The position numbers and the translations under genes were made by a program. DNA of 64,000 nt, taken from contig JANJXV010000264.1 in the NCBI GenBank assembly GCA_024803745.1, positions 757,501-821,500 of the forward strand, read 5' to 3'. The stretch is from Megascapheus bottae. Its lineage: Eukaryota > Chordata > Mammalia > Rodentia > Geomyidae. How positions within the stretch are numbered: the first letter of the stretch is position 1; each line of letters starts with the position of its first letter. Shown here one piece after another: positions 36,801 through 49,226 of the stretch. Under the pieces are notes generated by a model. The model had not been told where the DNA came from. It worked only from the letters and a program-made list of their open reading frames with translations, and made no database searches.

Positions 36801-39432
36801 TAACCCTAAACCTAATTCTAACCCTAAACCTCACCCTAACAATAACCCTTACCCTTACCCTTACCCTAAACCTAACCCTAAACCTAACCCTAACTCTAAC
36901 CCCTAAACCTAACCCTAACCCTAACACTATAACTAACACTTACCCTAAACCTAAACCTAACCCTAACCCTAACCCTTACCCTTACCCGAAAATAAACCTA
37001 ACCTTAACCCCAACCCTACACCTAACCCTAACCCTAACCCTTACCCTAACACTAAACCTAACCCTAACCCTAACCATAACACTTACCCTTACCCTAACCC
37101 TAACCTAACCCTTACCCTAACCCTAACCCTAACTCTAACCCTAACACTTACCCTTACCCTAAACCTAACTCTAACCCTAACCCCTAAGCCTAACCCTTAA
37201 CCTAACCCTAAACCTAAATCTAACCCTTACCCTTACCCTAACCCTAAACCTAACTCTAACCCTAAGCCAAATCTGAACCCTTACACTAATCCTAACCCTA
37301 ACCCTTACCCTAACCCTAATACTAACCCTAATGTTAAACCTAACCCTATCCCTAAACATAACCCTAACCCTTACCCTTACCCTTACCCTAACCCTAAACC
37401 TAACCCTAACCTTAACCCTAACTCTAAACTTAACCCTATCCCTAACCCTAACCCTCCACATTGCGCTAACCCTAACCATAAACCAATCAGTAACCCTAAC
37501 CCTAACCCTAACACTTACCCATACCCTATACCTAACCCAAAACCTAACCCTAATCCTAACCCTAAACATAACCTCTAACCATAACCCTAACGCTAACCCT
37601 AACCCTAACCCTAATCCTAACCCTAACACATACCCTTAACCTAACCCTAACCCTAACCTTAACTGTAACCCTAAACCTAACCCTAACCCTAAAACTAACC
37701 CTAACCCCTACCCTAACCCTAACCCTATCCCTAACCCTTACCCTTACCCTAACCCTAACCATAACCTTAACGCAACCCTACACCTAACCCTAACCCTAAC
37801 CCTTACCCTTACGCTAACCCTAGAGCTAAACCTAACCCTAACCCTGACCCTAACCCTTACCTAACGCTAACGCTAATCCTAACCCTAACCCTTACCCTTA
37901 CCGTACCCAAACCCTAAACCTAACCCTAATTCTAACCCTAACCCTAAACCTAAACCTAACCCTTACCCTTAACCTAACCCTAACCCTAACCCTAAACCTA
38001 ACCCTAAACCTAAACCTAACCCTTACCCTTACCCTAACCCTAACCCTAACCCTAACCCATAAACCAACCCTAATCCTAACCCTAAACCTAACTCTTAACT
38101 TACCCTAACCCTAACCCTAACCCTTACCCTTACCCTAACCCTAACCTAACCCTTACCCTTACCCTAACCCTAAACCTAAACCTAAACCTAACTCTAACCC
38201 TAAACCTAACCCTTACCTTTACCGTAACCCTAAACTTAAACGTAACCCTAACCCTTACTCTTACCCTTAACCTCACCCTAAACCTAAACTTAAACCTAAC
38301 CCTAACCCTAACCTTAAGCCTAAACCCTTATCCTTACCCTAACCCTAACCCTAACCCTAAACTTAACCCTAACCTTAAACTTAACCCTAACCCTTACCCT
38401 TACCCTAACCCTAACCCTAACCCTAAACCTAACACTTACCCTTACCCTAACCCTAACCCTAAACCTAACCCTAATCCTTACCCTTACCATAATTCTAACC
38501 CTAACACTTACCCTGTCCCTAACCCTAAACCTAACACTTACCCTTACCCTAACCCTAACCCTAACTCTAAACCTAACCCTAACCCTAACCCTAACACTTA
38601 CCCTAAACTTAACCCTAACCATTACCCTTATCCTAAACCTGACCCTAAACTTAACCCCAACCTTAAACCTAATCCTAACCCCAACTCTTACCCTAACACT
38701 TACCCTAACCCTAACCCTAACACTAACACTTACCCTTACCCTAACCCTAACTCTAAAGCTTACCCTAACCCTAACCCTAACCTTAACACTTACTCTTACC
38801 CTAACCCTATCCCTAACCTTAATCCAACCCTAACCCTAACCCTAACCCTTACCCTCTCGCTAACCCTAACCCTAATCCTTACCCTAACCCTAACCCTACC
38901 CATAACCCTTACCATTTCCCTAACCCTAACCCTAAACCTAACCCTTACCCTTACCCTAACCCTAAACCTGACCCTAACACAAACCCTAACCCTAACCTTA
39001 ACCCAACCCTAACCCTAACCCTAACATTACCCTTACCCTAACCCTAACCCTAAACCTTACCCTAACACTAACCCTAACCATAATCCTTACCCTAACCCTA
39101 ACCATAAACCTACTCCTAACCCTTACCCTTTCCCTAAACCTAACAATAAACTTAAACATAACCCTAACCCTCACCCTTACCCCAACCCTAAACCTAAACC
39201 TAACCCTAACCCTAACCCTAACTCTAAACTTAACCCTATCCCTAACCATAACCCTCCCCCTTACCATTACCCTAACCCTAAACCTAACCCTAAACCTAAC
39301 CCTAACCCTAACACTGACCTTAAACCTAACCCAAACCATAACCCTAACCCTAACCCGTACCCTAACCCTAACACTAACACTAAACCTAAACCTAACCCTT
39401 ACCTTAACCCTAACCCTTACCCTAACCCTAAC
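33834..39432. repeat. Duplicated array block A, copy 2 (~5.6 kb)
   Basis: Near-identical to 22805-28410. Differences I noticed are a six-base deletion near 36536, a one-base change near 36430 and a short change near 38098. Upstream and downstream flanks differ from those of copy 1. It shares with the 30-32 kb and 43-45 kb regions a common backbone of variants. Confidence 0.88.
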
Positions 39433-42400
39433 CCTAACCCTTACCCTAATCCTAACCCTAACACTAATCCTAACCCCTAACCCTAACCCTTAACATAACC
39501 CTAACCCTAACCGTAACCCTTACCCTTACCCTAACCCTAAACCTAACTCTAACCCTAACCCAAACCCTAAACCTTACCCTAACCCTAACCCTAACCCTTA
39601 CATTAACCCTAACCCTAACCCTAAACTTAAACCTAACCCTAACCCTAAACATAACCCTAACCATCACCCTTACCCTGACCCTAACCCTAAACCTAACCCT
39701 AAACCTAACTCTAAACTTAACCCTATCCCTAACCATAACCCTCCCCCTTACCCTAACCCTAACCCTAAACCTATCAATAAACCTAACTCTAACCCTTACC
39801 CTTACCCTAAACCTAACACTAAACCTAATGTTAAACCTAACCCTAACCCTAACAACTAAACCTAACCCTAACCCTAACCCTAATCCTTACCCTTATCCTA
39901 ACCCTAACACTAACCCTAACACTTACCCTTACCCTAAACCCTACACTATCCCTAACCCTAACCCTAACCCTAACCCTAAAACTTACCCTTACCCTAAACC
40001 TAACCCTAACCCTTACCCTAAACCTAACCCTAACCCTAACCCTTACCCTTATCTTAACCCTAACACTAACCCTAACCCTTACCTCTACCCTAACGCTAAC
40101 CCTAACCCTAACCCTAACCCTAACACATACCCTTACCCTAACCCTAACCCTAACCTTAACCGTAACCCTAAACCTAACCCTAACCCTAATCCTAAACTAT
40201 ACCCTAACCCTAACCCTAACCCTAACCCTAACCCTTACCCTTACCCTTACCCTAACCCTAACGCTAACCTAAACGCAACCCTCAACCTAACCCTAACCCT
40301 AACCCTTACACTTACCCTAACCCTAGCGCTAACCCTAACCCTAACCCTAATCCTAACCCTTACCCTAACCCTAACCCTAATCCTAACCCTAAACCTTACC
40401 CTTACCCTAACCCTAACCCTAACCCTAACCCTAAACCTAACCCTAAACCTAAACCTAACCCTTACCCTTACCCTAACCCTAACCCTAACCCATACCCTCA
40501 CCCTAACCCTAAACCTAACCCTAACCCTTACCCTTACCCTAACCCTAACCCGAACCCTTACTGTTACCCTAAAACTAACCCTAACCCTAACCCTTACCCT
40601 TACAATAACGCTAACCCTAACCCTAACCCTAACCCTAATACATACCCTTACCCTAACCCTAACCCTAACCTTAACCCAACCCTAAACCTAACTCTAATCC
40701 TAACCCTAACCCTTATCCTTACCCTAAAACTAACCCTAACCCTAACCCTAACACTTACCCTTACCCTAATCCTAACCCTAACCCTAAACCTTACCATAAC
40801 CCTAACCCTAACCTTAACACTTAAAATTACCCTAACCCTTACCCTAACCCTAACCCTTACCCTAACCCTAACCCTAACCCTAACACTTACCCTAACCATA
40901 ACCCTAACCCTAACCCTTACCCTAACCCTTACCCTAACCTTAACCCTAACCCTAACCCTAACCGTAACCCTTACCCTTATAATAACTCTAACCCTAACCC
41001 TAACCCTAACCCTAACACATACCCTTACCCTAACCATAACCCTAACCTTAAGCCAACCCTAAACCTAACCCTAATCCTAACCCTAACCCTTACCCTTAAC
41101 TTAACCCTAGCCCTAAACCTTACACTAACCCTAACCCTAACCCTTACCCTAACCCTAACCGTAACTGAACCCTAACCCTTACCCTTACCCTAACCCTAAC
41201 CCTAACCCTAACCCTAACCTTAACCATAACCCTTATCCTTACCCTAGCCCTAACCCGAAACCTAACCCAGACCATAAACCTAACCGTTACCCTTACCCTA
41301 ACCCTAACTCTAAACCTAACCCTAACCCTTACCCTAACCCTAACCCTAACCCTAACCCTTACCCTAACCCTAACCCTAACCCTAACCCTTACCCTTACCC
41401 TAACCCTAAACCTAACCCTTACCCTAACATTTATCCTAACACTAACCCTAACCCTAACCCTAATCCTAACCCTACCCCTAGCCCTTACCCTTTCCCTAAC
41501 CCTAACCCTAAACCTAACCCTTACCCTTAACCCAACCCTAAACCTAACCCTAAACCTAACCCTAACCCTAACACTAACCCTAACCTTAACCCAACCCTAA
41601 CCCTAACCCTAACCCTTACTCTTACCCTAACCATAACTCTAACCTTAACCCAACCCTAACACTAACCCTAACCCTTACCCTCACACTAACCCTAACCCTA
41701 ATCCTTACCCTAACCCTAACCCTAACCCTAATACTAAAACTAAGCCTAACCCTAACGCTAACCCTAACCTCTACCCCTAACCCTTACCTTACCCTAACCC
41801 TAACCCTAACACTAACACTAACACTTACCCTACCCCTAACCCTAACCATTAACCTAAGACTTACCCTAAACCTAACCCTAACCCATAAACCAACCCTAAT
41901 CCTAACCCTAACCCTAACCTTAACACTTACAATTACCCTAATCCTAACCCTAACCCTAACCCTTACCCTAACCCTAACCCTAACCCTAGCACTTACCCTA
42001 ACCATAACCCTAACCCTAACCCTTACCAGAACCCTTACCCTAACCTTAACCCTAACCCTAACCCTAACCCTAACCCTTACCCTTATAATAACGCTAACCC
42101 TAACCCTAACCCTAACCCTAACACATACCCTTACCCTAACCATAACCCTAACCTTAACCCAACCCTAAACCTAACCCTAATCCTAACCCTAACCCTTACC
42201 CTTAACTTAACCCTAGACCTAAACCCTACCATAACCCTAACCCTAACCCTTACCCTAACCCTAACCCTAACTGAACCCTAACCCTTACCCTTACCCTAAC
42301 CCTAACCCTAACCGTAACCCTAAACCTAACCCTAACCCTAACCTTAACCCTAACCCTTATCCTTACCCTAGCCCTAACCAGAAACCTAACCCAGACCATA

Positions 42401-43459
42401 AACCTAACCGTTACCCTTACCCTAACCCTAACTCTAAACCTAACCCTAACCCTTACCTAACCCTAACCCTAACGCTAACCCTAACCCTTACCCTAACCCT
42501 AACCCTAACCCTAACCCTTACCCTTACCCTAACCCTAAACCTAACCCTTACCCTAACATTTATCCTAACACTAACCCTAACCCTAACCCTAACCCTAACC
42601 CTACCCCTAACCCTTACCCTTTCCCTAACCCTAACCCTAAACCTAACCCTTACCCTTAACCCAACCCTAAACCTAACCCTAAACCTAACCCTAACCCTAA
42701 CACTAACCCTAACCTTAACCCAACCCTAACCCTAACCCTAACCCTTACTCTTACCCAAACCATAACTCTAACCTTAACCCAACCCTAACACTAACCCTAA
42801 CCCTTACCCTCACACTAACCCTAACCCTAATCCTTACCCTAACCCTAACCCTAACCCTAACCTCTACCCCTAACCCTTACCTTACCCTAACCCTAACCCT
42901 AACCCTAACACTAACACTTACCCTAACCCTAACCCTAACCATTAACCTAAGACTTACCATAAACCTGAAACTAACCCTAACACTAACACTAACCCTTACC
43001 CTTACCCTAACCCTAACCCTAAACCTAACCCTAACCATAAACCGAACAATAACCCTAACCCTAACCCTTATCCTTACCCTAACCCTATACTTAAAACTAA
43101 CCCTAACCCTAACCCCTACCCCTAACCTTAACCCTTAACCTTACCCTACACCTAACCCTAACCCTAACCCTAACCCTTACCCTTACCCTAACCCTGGAGC
43201 TAAACCTAACCCTAATCCTGAACCTAACCCTTACCCTAACCCTAACGCTAATCCTAAGCCTAACCCTTACTCTTCCCGTACCCTAACCCTAAACCTAACC
43301 CTAATTCTAACCCTAACGCTAAACCTAAACCTAACCCTTACCCTTAACCTAACCCTAACCCTAACCCTAAACCTAACCCTAAACATAAACCTAATCCTTA
43401 CCCTTACCCAAACACTAACCCTAACCCTAACCCATAAACCAAACCTAATCCTAACCCTA
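39433..43459. repeat. Array between block A copy 2 and the tandem B units
   Basis: Degenerate CCCTAA array. The first 1.2 kb (to about 40.6 kb) belongs to the same family as 32.1-33.2 and 45.4-46.5 kb. The rest contains a tandem pair of about 1.1 kb. No gene, RNA or foreign insertion is visible. Confidence 0.88.
40660..42960. repeat. Tandem ~1.1 kb duplication
   Basis: Variant order at about 40.66-41.85 kb repeats at about 41.8-42.96 kb, offset 1,100-1,127 bp. Markers are CCAGACCATAAACC at 41267 and 42391, CATAACTCTAACC near 41631 and 42757, and CATTAACCTAAGACTTACC near 41846 and 42940. Several indels separate the copies. Confidence 0.75.
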
Positions 43460-43689
43460 ACCCTAACCCTTACCCTTACCCTAACCCTAACCCTAACCCT
43501 TACCCTTACCCTAACCCTAACCTAACCCTTACCCTTACCCTAACCCTAAACCTAAACCTAAACCTAACCCTAACCCTAAACCTAACCCTTACCTTTACCG
43601 TAACCCTAAACCTAAACGTAACCCTAACCCTTACTCTTACCCTTAACCTCACCCTAAACCTAAACTTAAACCTAACCCTAACCCTAACC

Positions 43690-44505
43690 TTAAGCCTAAA
43701 CCCTTATCCTTACCCTAACCCTAACCCTAACCCTAAACTTAACCCTAACCTTAAACTTAACCCTAACCCTTTCCCTTACCCTAACCCTAACCCTAATCCT
43801 AAACCTAACACTTACCCTTAACCTAACCCTAACCCTAAACCTAACCCTAATCCTTACCCTTACCATAATTCTAACCCTAACACTTACCCTAACCCTAACC
43901 CTAAACCTAACATTTACCCTTACCCTAACCCTAACCCTAACTCTAAACCTAACCCTAACCCTAACCCTAACACTTACCCTAAACTTAACCCTAACCATTA
44001 CCCTTATCCTAAACCTGACCCTAAACTTAACCCCAACCTTAAACCTAACCCTAACCCCAAGTCTTACCCTAACACTTACCCTAATCCTAACCCTAACCCT
44101 AACACTTACCCTTACCCTAACCCTAACCCTAACCCTAAACTTAACCCTAACCTTAAACTTAACCCTAACCCTTTCCCTTACCCTAACCCTAACCCTAACC
44201 CTAAACCTAACACTTACCCTTAACCTAACCCTAACCCTAAACCTAACCCTAATCCTTACCCTTACCATAATTCTAACCCTAACACTTACCCTAACCCTAA
44301 CCCTAAACCTAACACTTACCCTTACCCTAACCCTAACCCTAACTCTAAACCTAACCCTAACCCTAACCCTAACACTTACCCTAAACTTAACCCTAACCAT
44401 TACCCTTATCCTAAACCTGACCCTAAACTTAACCCCAACCTTAAACCTAACCCTAACCCCAAGTCTTACCCTAACACTTACCCTAATCCTAACCCTAACC
44501 CTAAC
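43690..44505. repeat. 402 bp tandem pair inside unit B copy 1
   Basis: CATAATTCTAACCC occurs at 43864 and 44266, and surrounding variants repeat at the same 402 bp spacing (67 hexamers). The same pair sits in unit B copy 2 at 49547 and 49949, so it formed before the large duplication. The related segments at 27.3-27.6 and 30.9-31.3 kb have a single copy. Confidence 0.85.
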
Positions 44506-45789
44506 ACTTACCCTTACACTAACCCTAACTCTAAAGCTTACCCTAACCCTAACCTTAACACTTACTCTTACCCTAACCCTATCCCTAACCTTAATCCAAC
44601 CCTAACCCTAACCCTAACCCTTACCCTCTCGCTAACCCTAACCCTAATCCTTACCCTAACCCTAACCCTACCCATAACCCTTACCCTTTCCCTAACCCTA
44701 ACCCTAAACCTAACCCTTACCCTTACCCTAACCCTAAACCTAACCCTAACCCTAACCATAACCCTAACCTTAACCCAACCCTAACCCTAACCCTAACATT
44801 ACCCTTACCCTAACCCTAACCCTAAACCTTAACCTAACACTAACCCTAACCATAATCCTTACCCTAACCCTAACCATAAACCTACTCCTAACCCTTACCC
44901 TTTCCCTAAACCTAACAATAAACTTAAACATAACCCTAGCCCTCACCCTTACCCCAACCCTAAACCTAAACCTAACCCTAACCCTAACCCTAACTCTAAA
45001 CTTAACCCTATCCCTAACCATAACCCTCCCCCTTACCATTACCCTAACCCTAAACCTAACACTAAACCTAACCCTAAACCTAACCCTAACCCTAACACTA
45101 ACCTTAAGCCTAACCCAAACCATAACCCTAACCCTAACCCGTACCCTAACCCTAACACTAACACTAAACCTAAACCTAACCCTTACCTTAACCCTAACCC
45201 TTACCCTAACCCTAACCCTAACCCTTACCCTAATCCTAACCCTAACACTAACCCTAACCCCTAACCCTAACCATTAACATAACCCTAACCCTAACCCTAA
45301 CCCTAACCCTTACCCTTACCCTAACCCTAAACCTAACTCTAACCCTAACCCAAACCCTAAACCTTACCCTAACCCTAACCCTAACCCTTACATTAACCCT
45401 AACCCTAACCCTAATCTTAAACCTAACCCTAACGCTAAACATAACCCTAACCCTCACCCTTACCCTAACCGTAACCCTAAACCTAACCCTAACCCTAACT
45501 CTAAACTTAATCCTATCCCTAACCATAACCCTCCCCCTTACCCTAACCCTAACCCTAAACCTATCAATAAACCTAACTCTAACCCTTACCCTTACCCTAA
45601 ACCTAACACTAAACCTAATGTTAAACCTAACCCTAACCCTAACACCTAACCCTAACCCTAACCCTAACCCTAATCCTTACCCTTATCCTAACCCTAACAC
45701 TAACCCTAACACTTACCCTTACCCTAAACCCTACACTATCCCTAACCCTAACCCTAACCCTAACCCTAAAACTTACCCTTACCCTAAAC

Positions 45790-46053
45790 CTAACCCTAAC
45801 CCTTACCCTAAACCTAACCCTAACCCTAACCCTTACCCTTATCTTAACCCTAACACTAAACCTAACCCTTACCTCTACCCTAACGCTAACCCTAACCCTA
45901 ACCCTAACCCTAACACATACCCTTACCCTAACCCTTACCCTAAACCTAACCCTAACCCTAACCCTTACCCTTATCTTAACCCTAACACTAAACCTAACCC
46001 TTACCTCTACCCTAACGCTAACCCTAACCCTAACCCTAACCCTAACACATACC
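45790..46053. repeat. 132 bp tandem pair unique to unit B copy 1
   Basis: A 132 bp segment (22 hexamers) with the CTTACCTCTACCC variant is present at 45872 and again at 46004. Unit B copy 2 has it once. It accounts exactly for the 5,683 against 5,551 bp offsets. Confidence 0.88.
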
Positions 46054-47835
46054 CTTACCCTAACCCTAACCCTAACCCTAACCTTAACCGTAACCCTAAA
46101 CCTAACCCTAACCCTAATCCTAAAATATACCCTAACCCTAACCCTAACCCTAACCCTTACCCTTACCCTTACCCTTACCCTAACCCTAACGCTAACCTAA
46201 ACGCAACCCTCAACCTAACCCTAACCCTAACCCTAACCCTTACACTTACCCTAACCCTAGCGCTAAACCTAACCCTAACCCTAATCCTAACCCTTACCCA
46301 AAACCTAACCGTAATCCTAACCCTAAACCTTACCCTTACCCTAACCCTAACCCTTAACCTAACCCTAATAACCCTAACCCTAACCTTAACCCTAACCCTT
46401 ATCCTTACCCTAACACTAACCCTAACCCTAACCCTAAACCTAACCCTAAACCTAAACCTAACCCTTACCCTTACCCTAACCCTAACCCTAACCCATACCC
46501 TAACCCTAACCCTAAACCTAACCCTAACCCTTACCCTTACCCTAACCCTAACCCTAACCCTTACCGTTACCCTAAAACTAACCCTAAGCCTAACCCTAAC
46601 CCTTACCGTAACCCTAAACCTAAACCTGACCATAACCCTAACCCTAACCCTTACCTTTACCATAACCCTAAACCTATGCCTAACCCTAACTCTTACTCTT
46701 ACCCTTACCCTCAACCTAACCCTAACCCTAACCCTAATCCTAACCCTAACCCTAAGCCTAAGTCTTACACTTACCCTAACACTAACCCTAACCCTAATCC
46801 TTACCCTAACCCTAACCCCAACACTAACCCTTCCCCTTACCCTAACCCTAACCCTCACCCTTACCCTAACCCTAACCCTAACTCTAAACCTAACCCTAAC
46901 CCTAACCCTTACCCTAACCCTTACCCTAAAGCTAACCCTAACCCTAACCCTAACCTTAAATGTAACCATAACCATAACCCCAAACCTAACCCTTACCCTT
47001 ACCCAAGCCCTAACCCTCAGCCTAACCCTAACCCTAAAACTAACCCTAACTCTAAACTTAACCCTAACACTAACACTAACCCTTGCCCTTACCATAACCC
47101 TAACCCTAAACCTATCACTAAACCTATCCCTAACCCTAACCCTTAACATTAACCTAACCCTAACCCTAAGCCTAACCCTAACCCCTAACCCTAACACTAA
47201 CCCTAATATTTACACTTATCCTAACCCTAACTATAACCCTAACACTTACCCTTACCCTAACCCCTACCCTAACCCTAATCATAACCCTAACCCTAACCCT
47301 AACCCTAACCCTAACCCTAACCCTAAACCTTAAACTTGCCCTAAAACTAACCCTAACCCTTACCCTAAACCTAACCCTAACCCTAACCCTAAACCTTACC
47401 CTTACCTTAACCCTAACCCTAATCTTTACCCTTACCCTAACGCTAACCCTAAACTTAACCCTAACCCTAACCCTAATACATACCCTTACCTTAACCCTAA
47501 ACCATACCCTAAACCTAAGCCTAACCCTAACTCTTACCCTCACCCCAACCCTAACCCTAACCTTAACCCAACCCTAAACCTAACCCTAATCCTAACCCTA
47601 AACCTGACCCTTACCCTATCCCTAAACCTAAACCTTACCCTAACCATAACCCTAATCCTAACCCTTACCCTAACCCTAACCCTAATCCTAACACTAAACC
47701 TTACCCTTACCCAAACCCTAACCCTAAACCTAACCCTAAACTTAACCCTAACCCTAAACTTAACCCTAACCCTTATCCTTACCTTAACCCTAACCCTAAC
47801 ACTAACCCTAACCCTAACCTTAACCCTAACCCTAA

Positions 47836-48220
47836 CCCAAACCCTAACCCTAACCCTAACCCGTACCTATCCCTAACCCTAACCCTAACCCTTACGCTAA
47901 CCCTAAGCCCAAAACCTAACCGTAACCCATACCCTTACCCTAACCCTAACACTTATCCTAACTCTAACCCTAATCTTAATCCTAACCCTTACCCTTACCC
48001 TAACCCTAACCCTAACCCTAACCCTAATCCAAACCCTAACCCTAACCCTAACCCCTACCTATCCCTAACCCTAACCCTAACCCTTACGCTAACCCTAAGC
48101 CCAAAACCTAACCGTAACCCATACCCTTACCCTAACCCTAACACTTATCCTAACTCTAACCCTAATCTTAATCCTAACCCTTACCCTTACCCTAACCCTA
48201 ACCCTAACCCTAACCCTAAA
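47836..48220. repeat. 192 bp tandem pair
   Basis: ACCTATCCCTAACC followed by CTAAGCCCAAAACC occurs at 47865 and 48057, offset 192 bp (32 hexamers). The same pair with the same spacing is found at 53416 and 53608 and at 57318 and 57510, which shows that 56.2-58.15 kb is a third member of the B family. Confidence 0.87.
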
Positions 48221-49118
48221 CCTAACACTAACCCTAACCCTAACCCTTACCCTAACCCTAACCCTGGCCCTAACCCTTACCCTAACCCTAACCCTATCCC
48301 TACACCTAACACTTACCCTAACCCTACCCCTAACCACTACCCTTATCCTAACCATAAACCTAAACTTAACCCCAACCCTAAACCTAACCCTAACCCTAAC
48401 AATTACCCTAACACTTAAACTTACCCTAAACCTAACCGTAACCCTAACACTTACCCTTTCCCTAACCCTAATTCTAACCCTAAAACTTACCCTAACCCTA
48501 ACCCTAACCTCAACAATTAACCTTACCCTAACCCTAACCCTAACCCTAACACTTACCCTAACCCTAACCCTAACCCTAACCCTTACCTAACCCTAACCCT
48601 AACACTAACCCTTACACTAATCCTAACCATAACACTAATCCTAACCCCTAACCCTAACCCTTAACCTAACCCTAACCTTAACACTAACCCTAAACTTTAC
48701 CCTTACCATAACCCTAAACCTAACTCTAACCCTAACCCTAACCCTAACCTTTTCCTAACCCTAACCCTAACCCTTACACTAATCCTAACCCTAACACTAA
48801 CCCTAACCCCTAACTCTAACCTTTAACCTAACCCTAACCCTAACACTAACCCTAACCTTTACCCTTACCGTAACCCTAAACCTAACTCTAACCCTAACCC
48901 TAAGTCTAAACTTAACCCCATCCCTAACCCTAACCCTCGCACTTACCCTAACCCTAACCCTAACACTAACCCTAACCCTAAACCTTACAATTACCCTAAA
49001 CCTAACCCTAACCCTTACCCTAACCCTAACTCTAACCTTAATGTTAACCCTAAACCTTATCCTTACCCTAACCCTAACCCTAAGCCTAACCATAAACCTA
49101 ACCCTAAACCTAAACCTG

Positions 49119-49226
49119 ACCCTTACCCTTACCCTAACCCTAACCCTAACCCTTACCCTTACCCTAACCCTAACCCTAACCCTTACCCTTACCCTAACCC
49201 TAACCTAACCCTTACCCTTACCCTAA
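49119..49226. repeat. 30 bp higher-order tandem, (CCCTTA)2(CCCTAA)3
   Basis: Pairs of CCCTTA recur every 30 bp (near 49120, 49150, 49180 and 49209) separated by three CCCTAA units. It spans the boundary between the two B units. A shorter version lies at about 43468-43540, and a related 30 bp spacing of single CCCTTA units at about 41326-41390. Confidence 0.75.

Larger units (their letters stand above)
43460..49142. repeat. Tandem unit B, copy 1 (5,683 bp)
   Basis: Matches the directly following 49143-54697 at an offset of 5,683 bp, dropping to 5,551 bp after 46.05 kb because of a 132 bp internal tandem duplication present only here. The longest plus-strand open frames (571 codons here, 527 in copy 2) are identical apart from that 44-codon insertion. 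The frames are Pro-Asn and Leu-Thr alternation, not protein genes. Only scattered single-base differences are visible, such as ATCCTAAACC near 43797 against ACCCTAAACC. Confidence 0.9.

Noticed and set aside
45618..47333. 571-codon plus-strand open frame (Pro-Asn, Leu-Thr, Tyr-Pro blocks), and its 527-codon relative at 51301
   Set aside because: CCT-AAC and CTA-ACC phases of CCCTAA contain no stop, and the frame simply changes dipeptide when a 5- or 7-base unit shifts the phase. Conservation between copies is explained by duplication of DNA, not selection.
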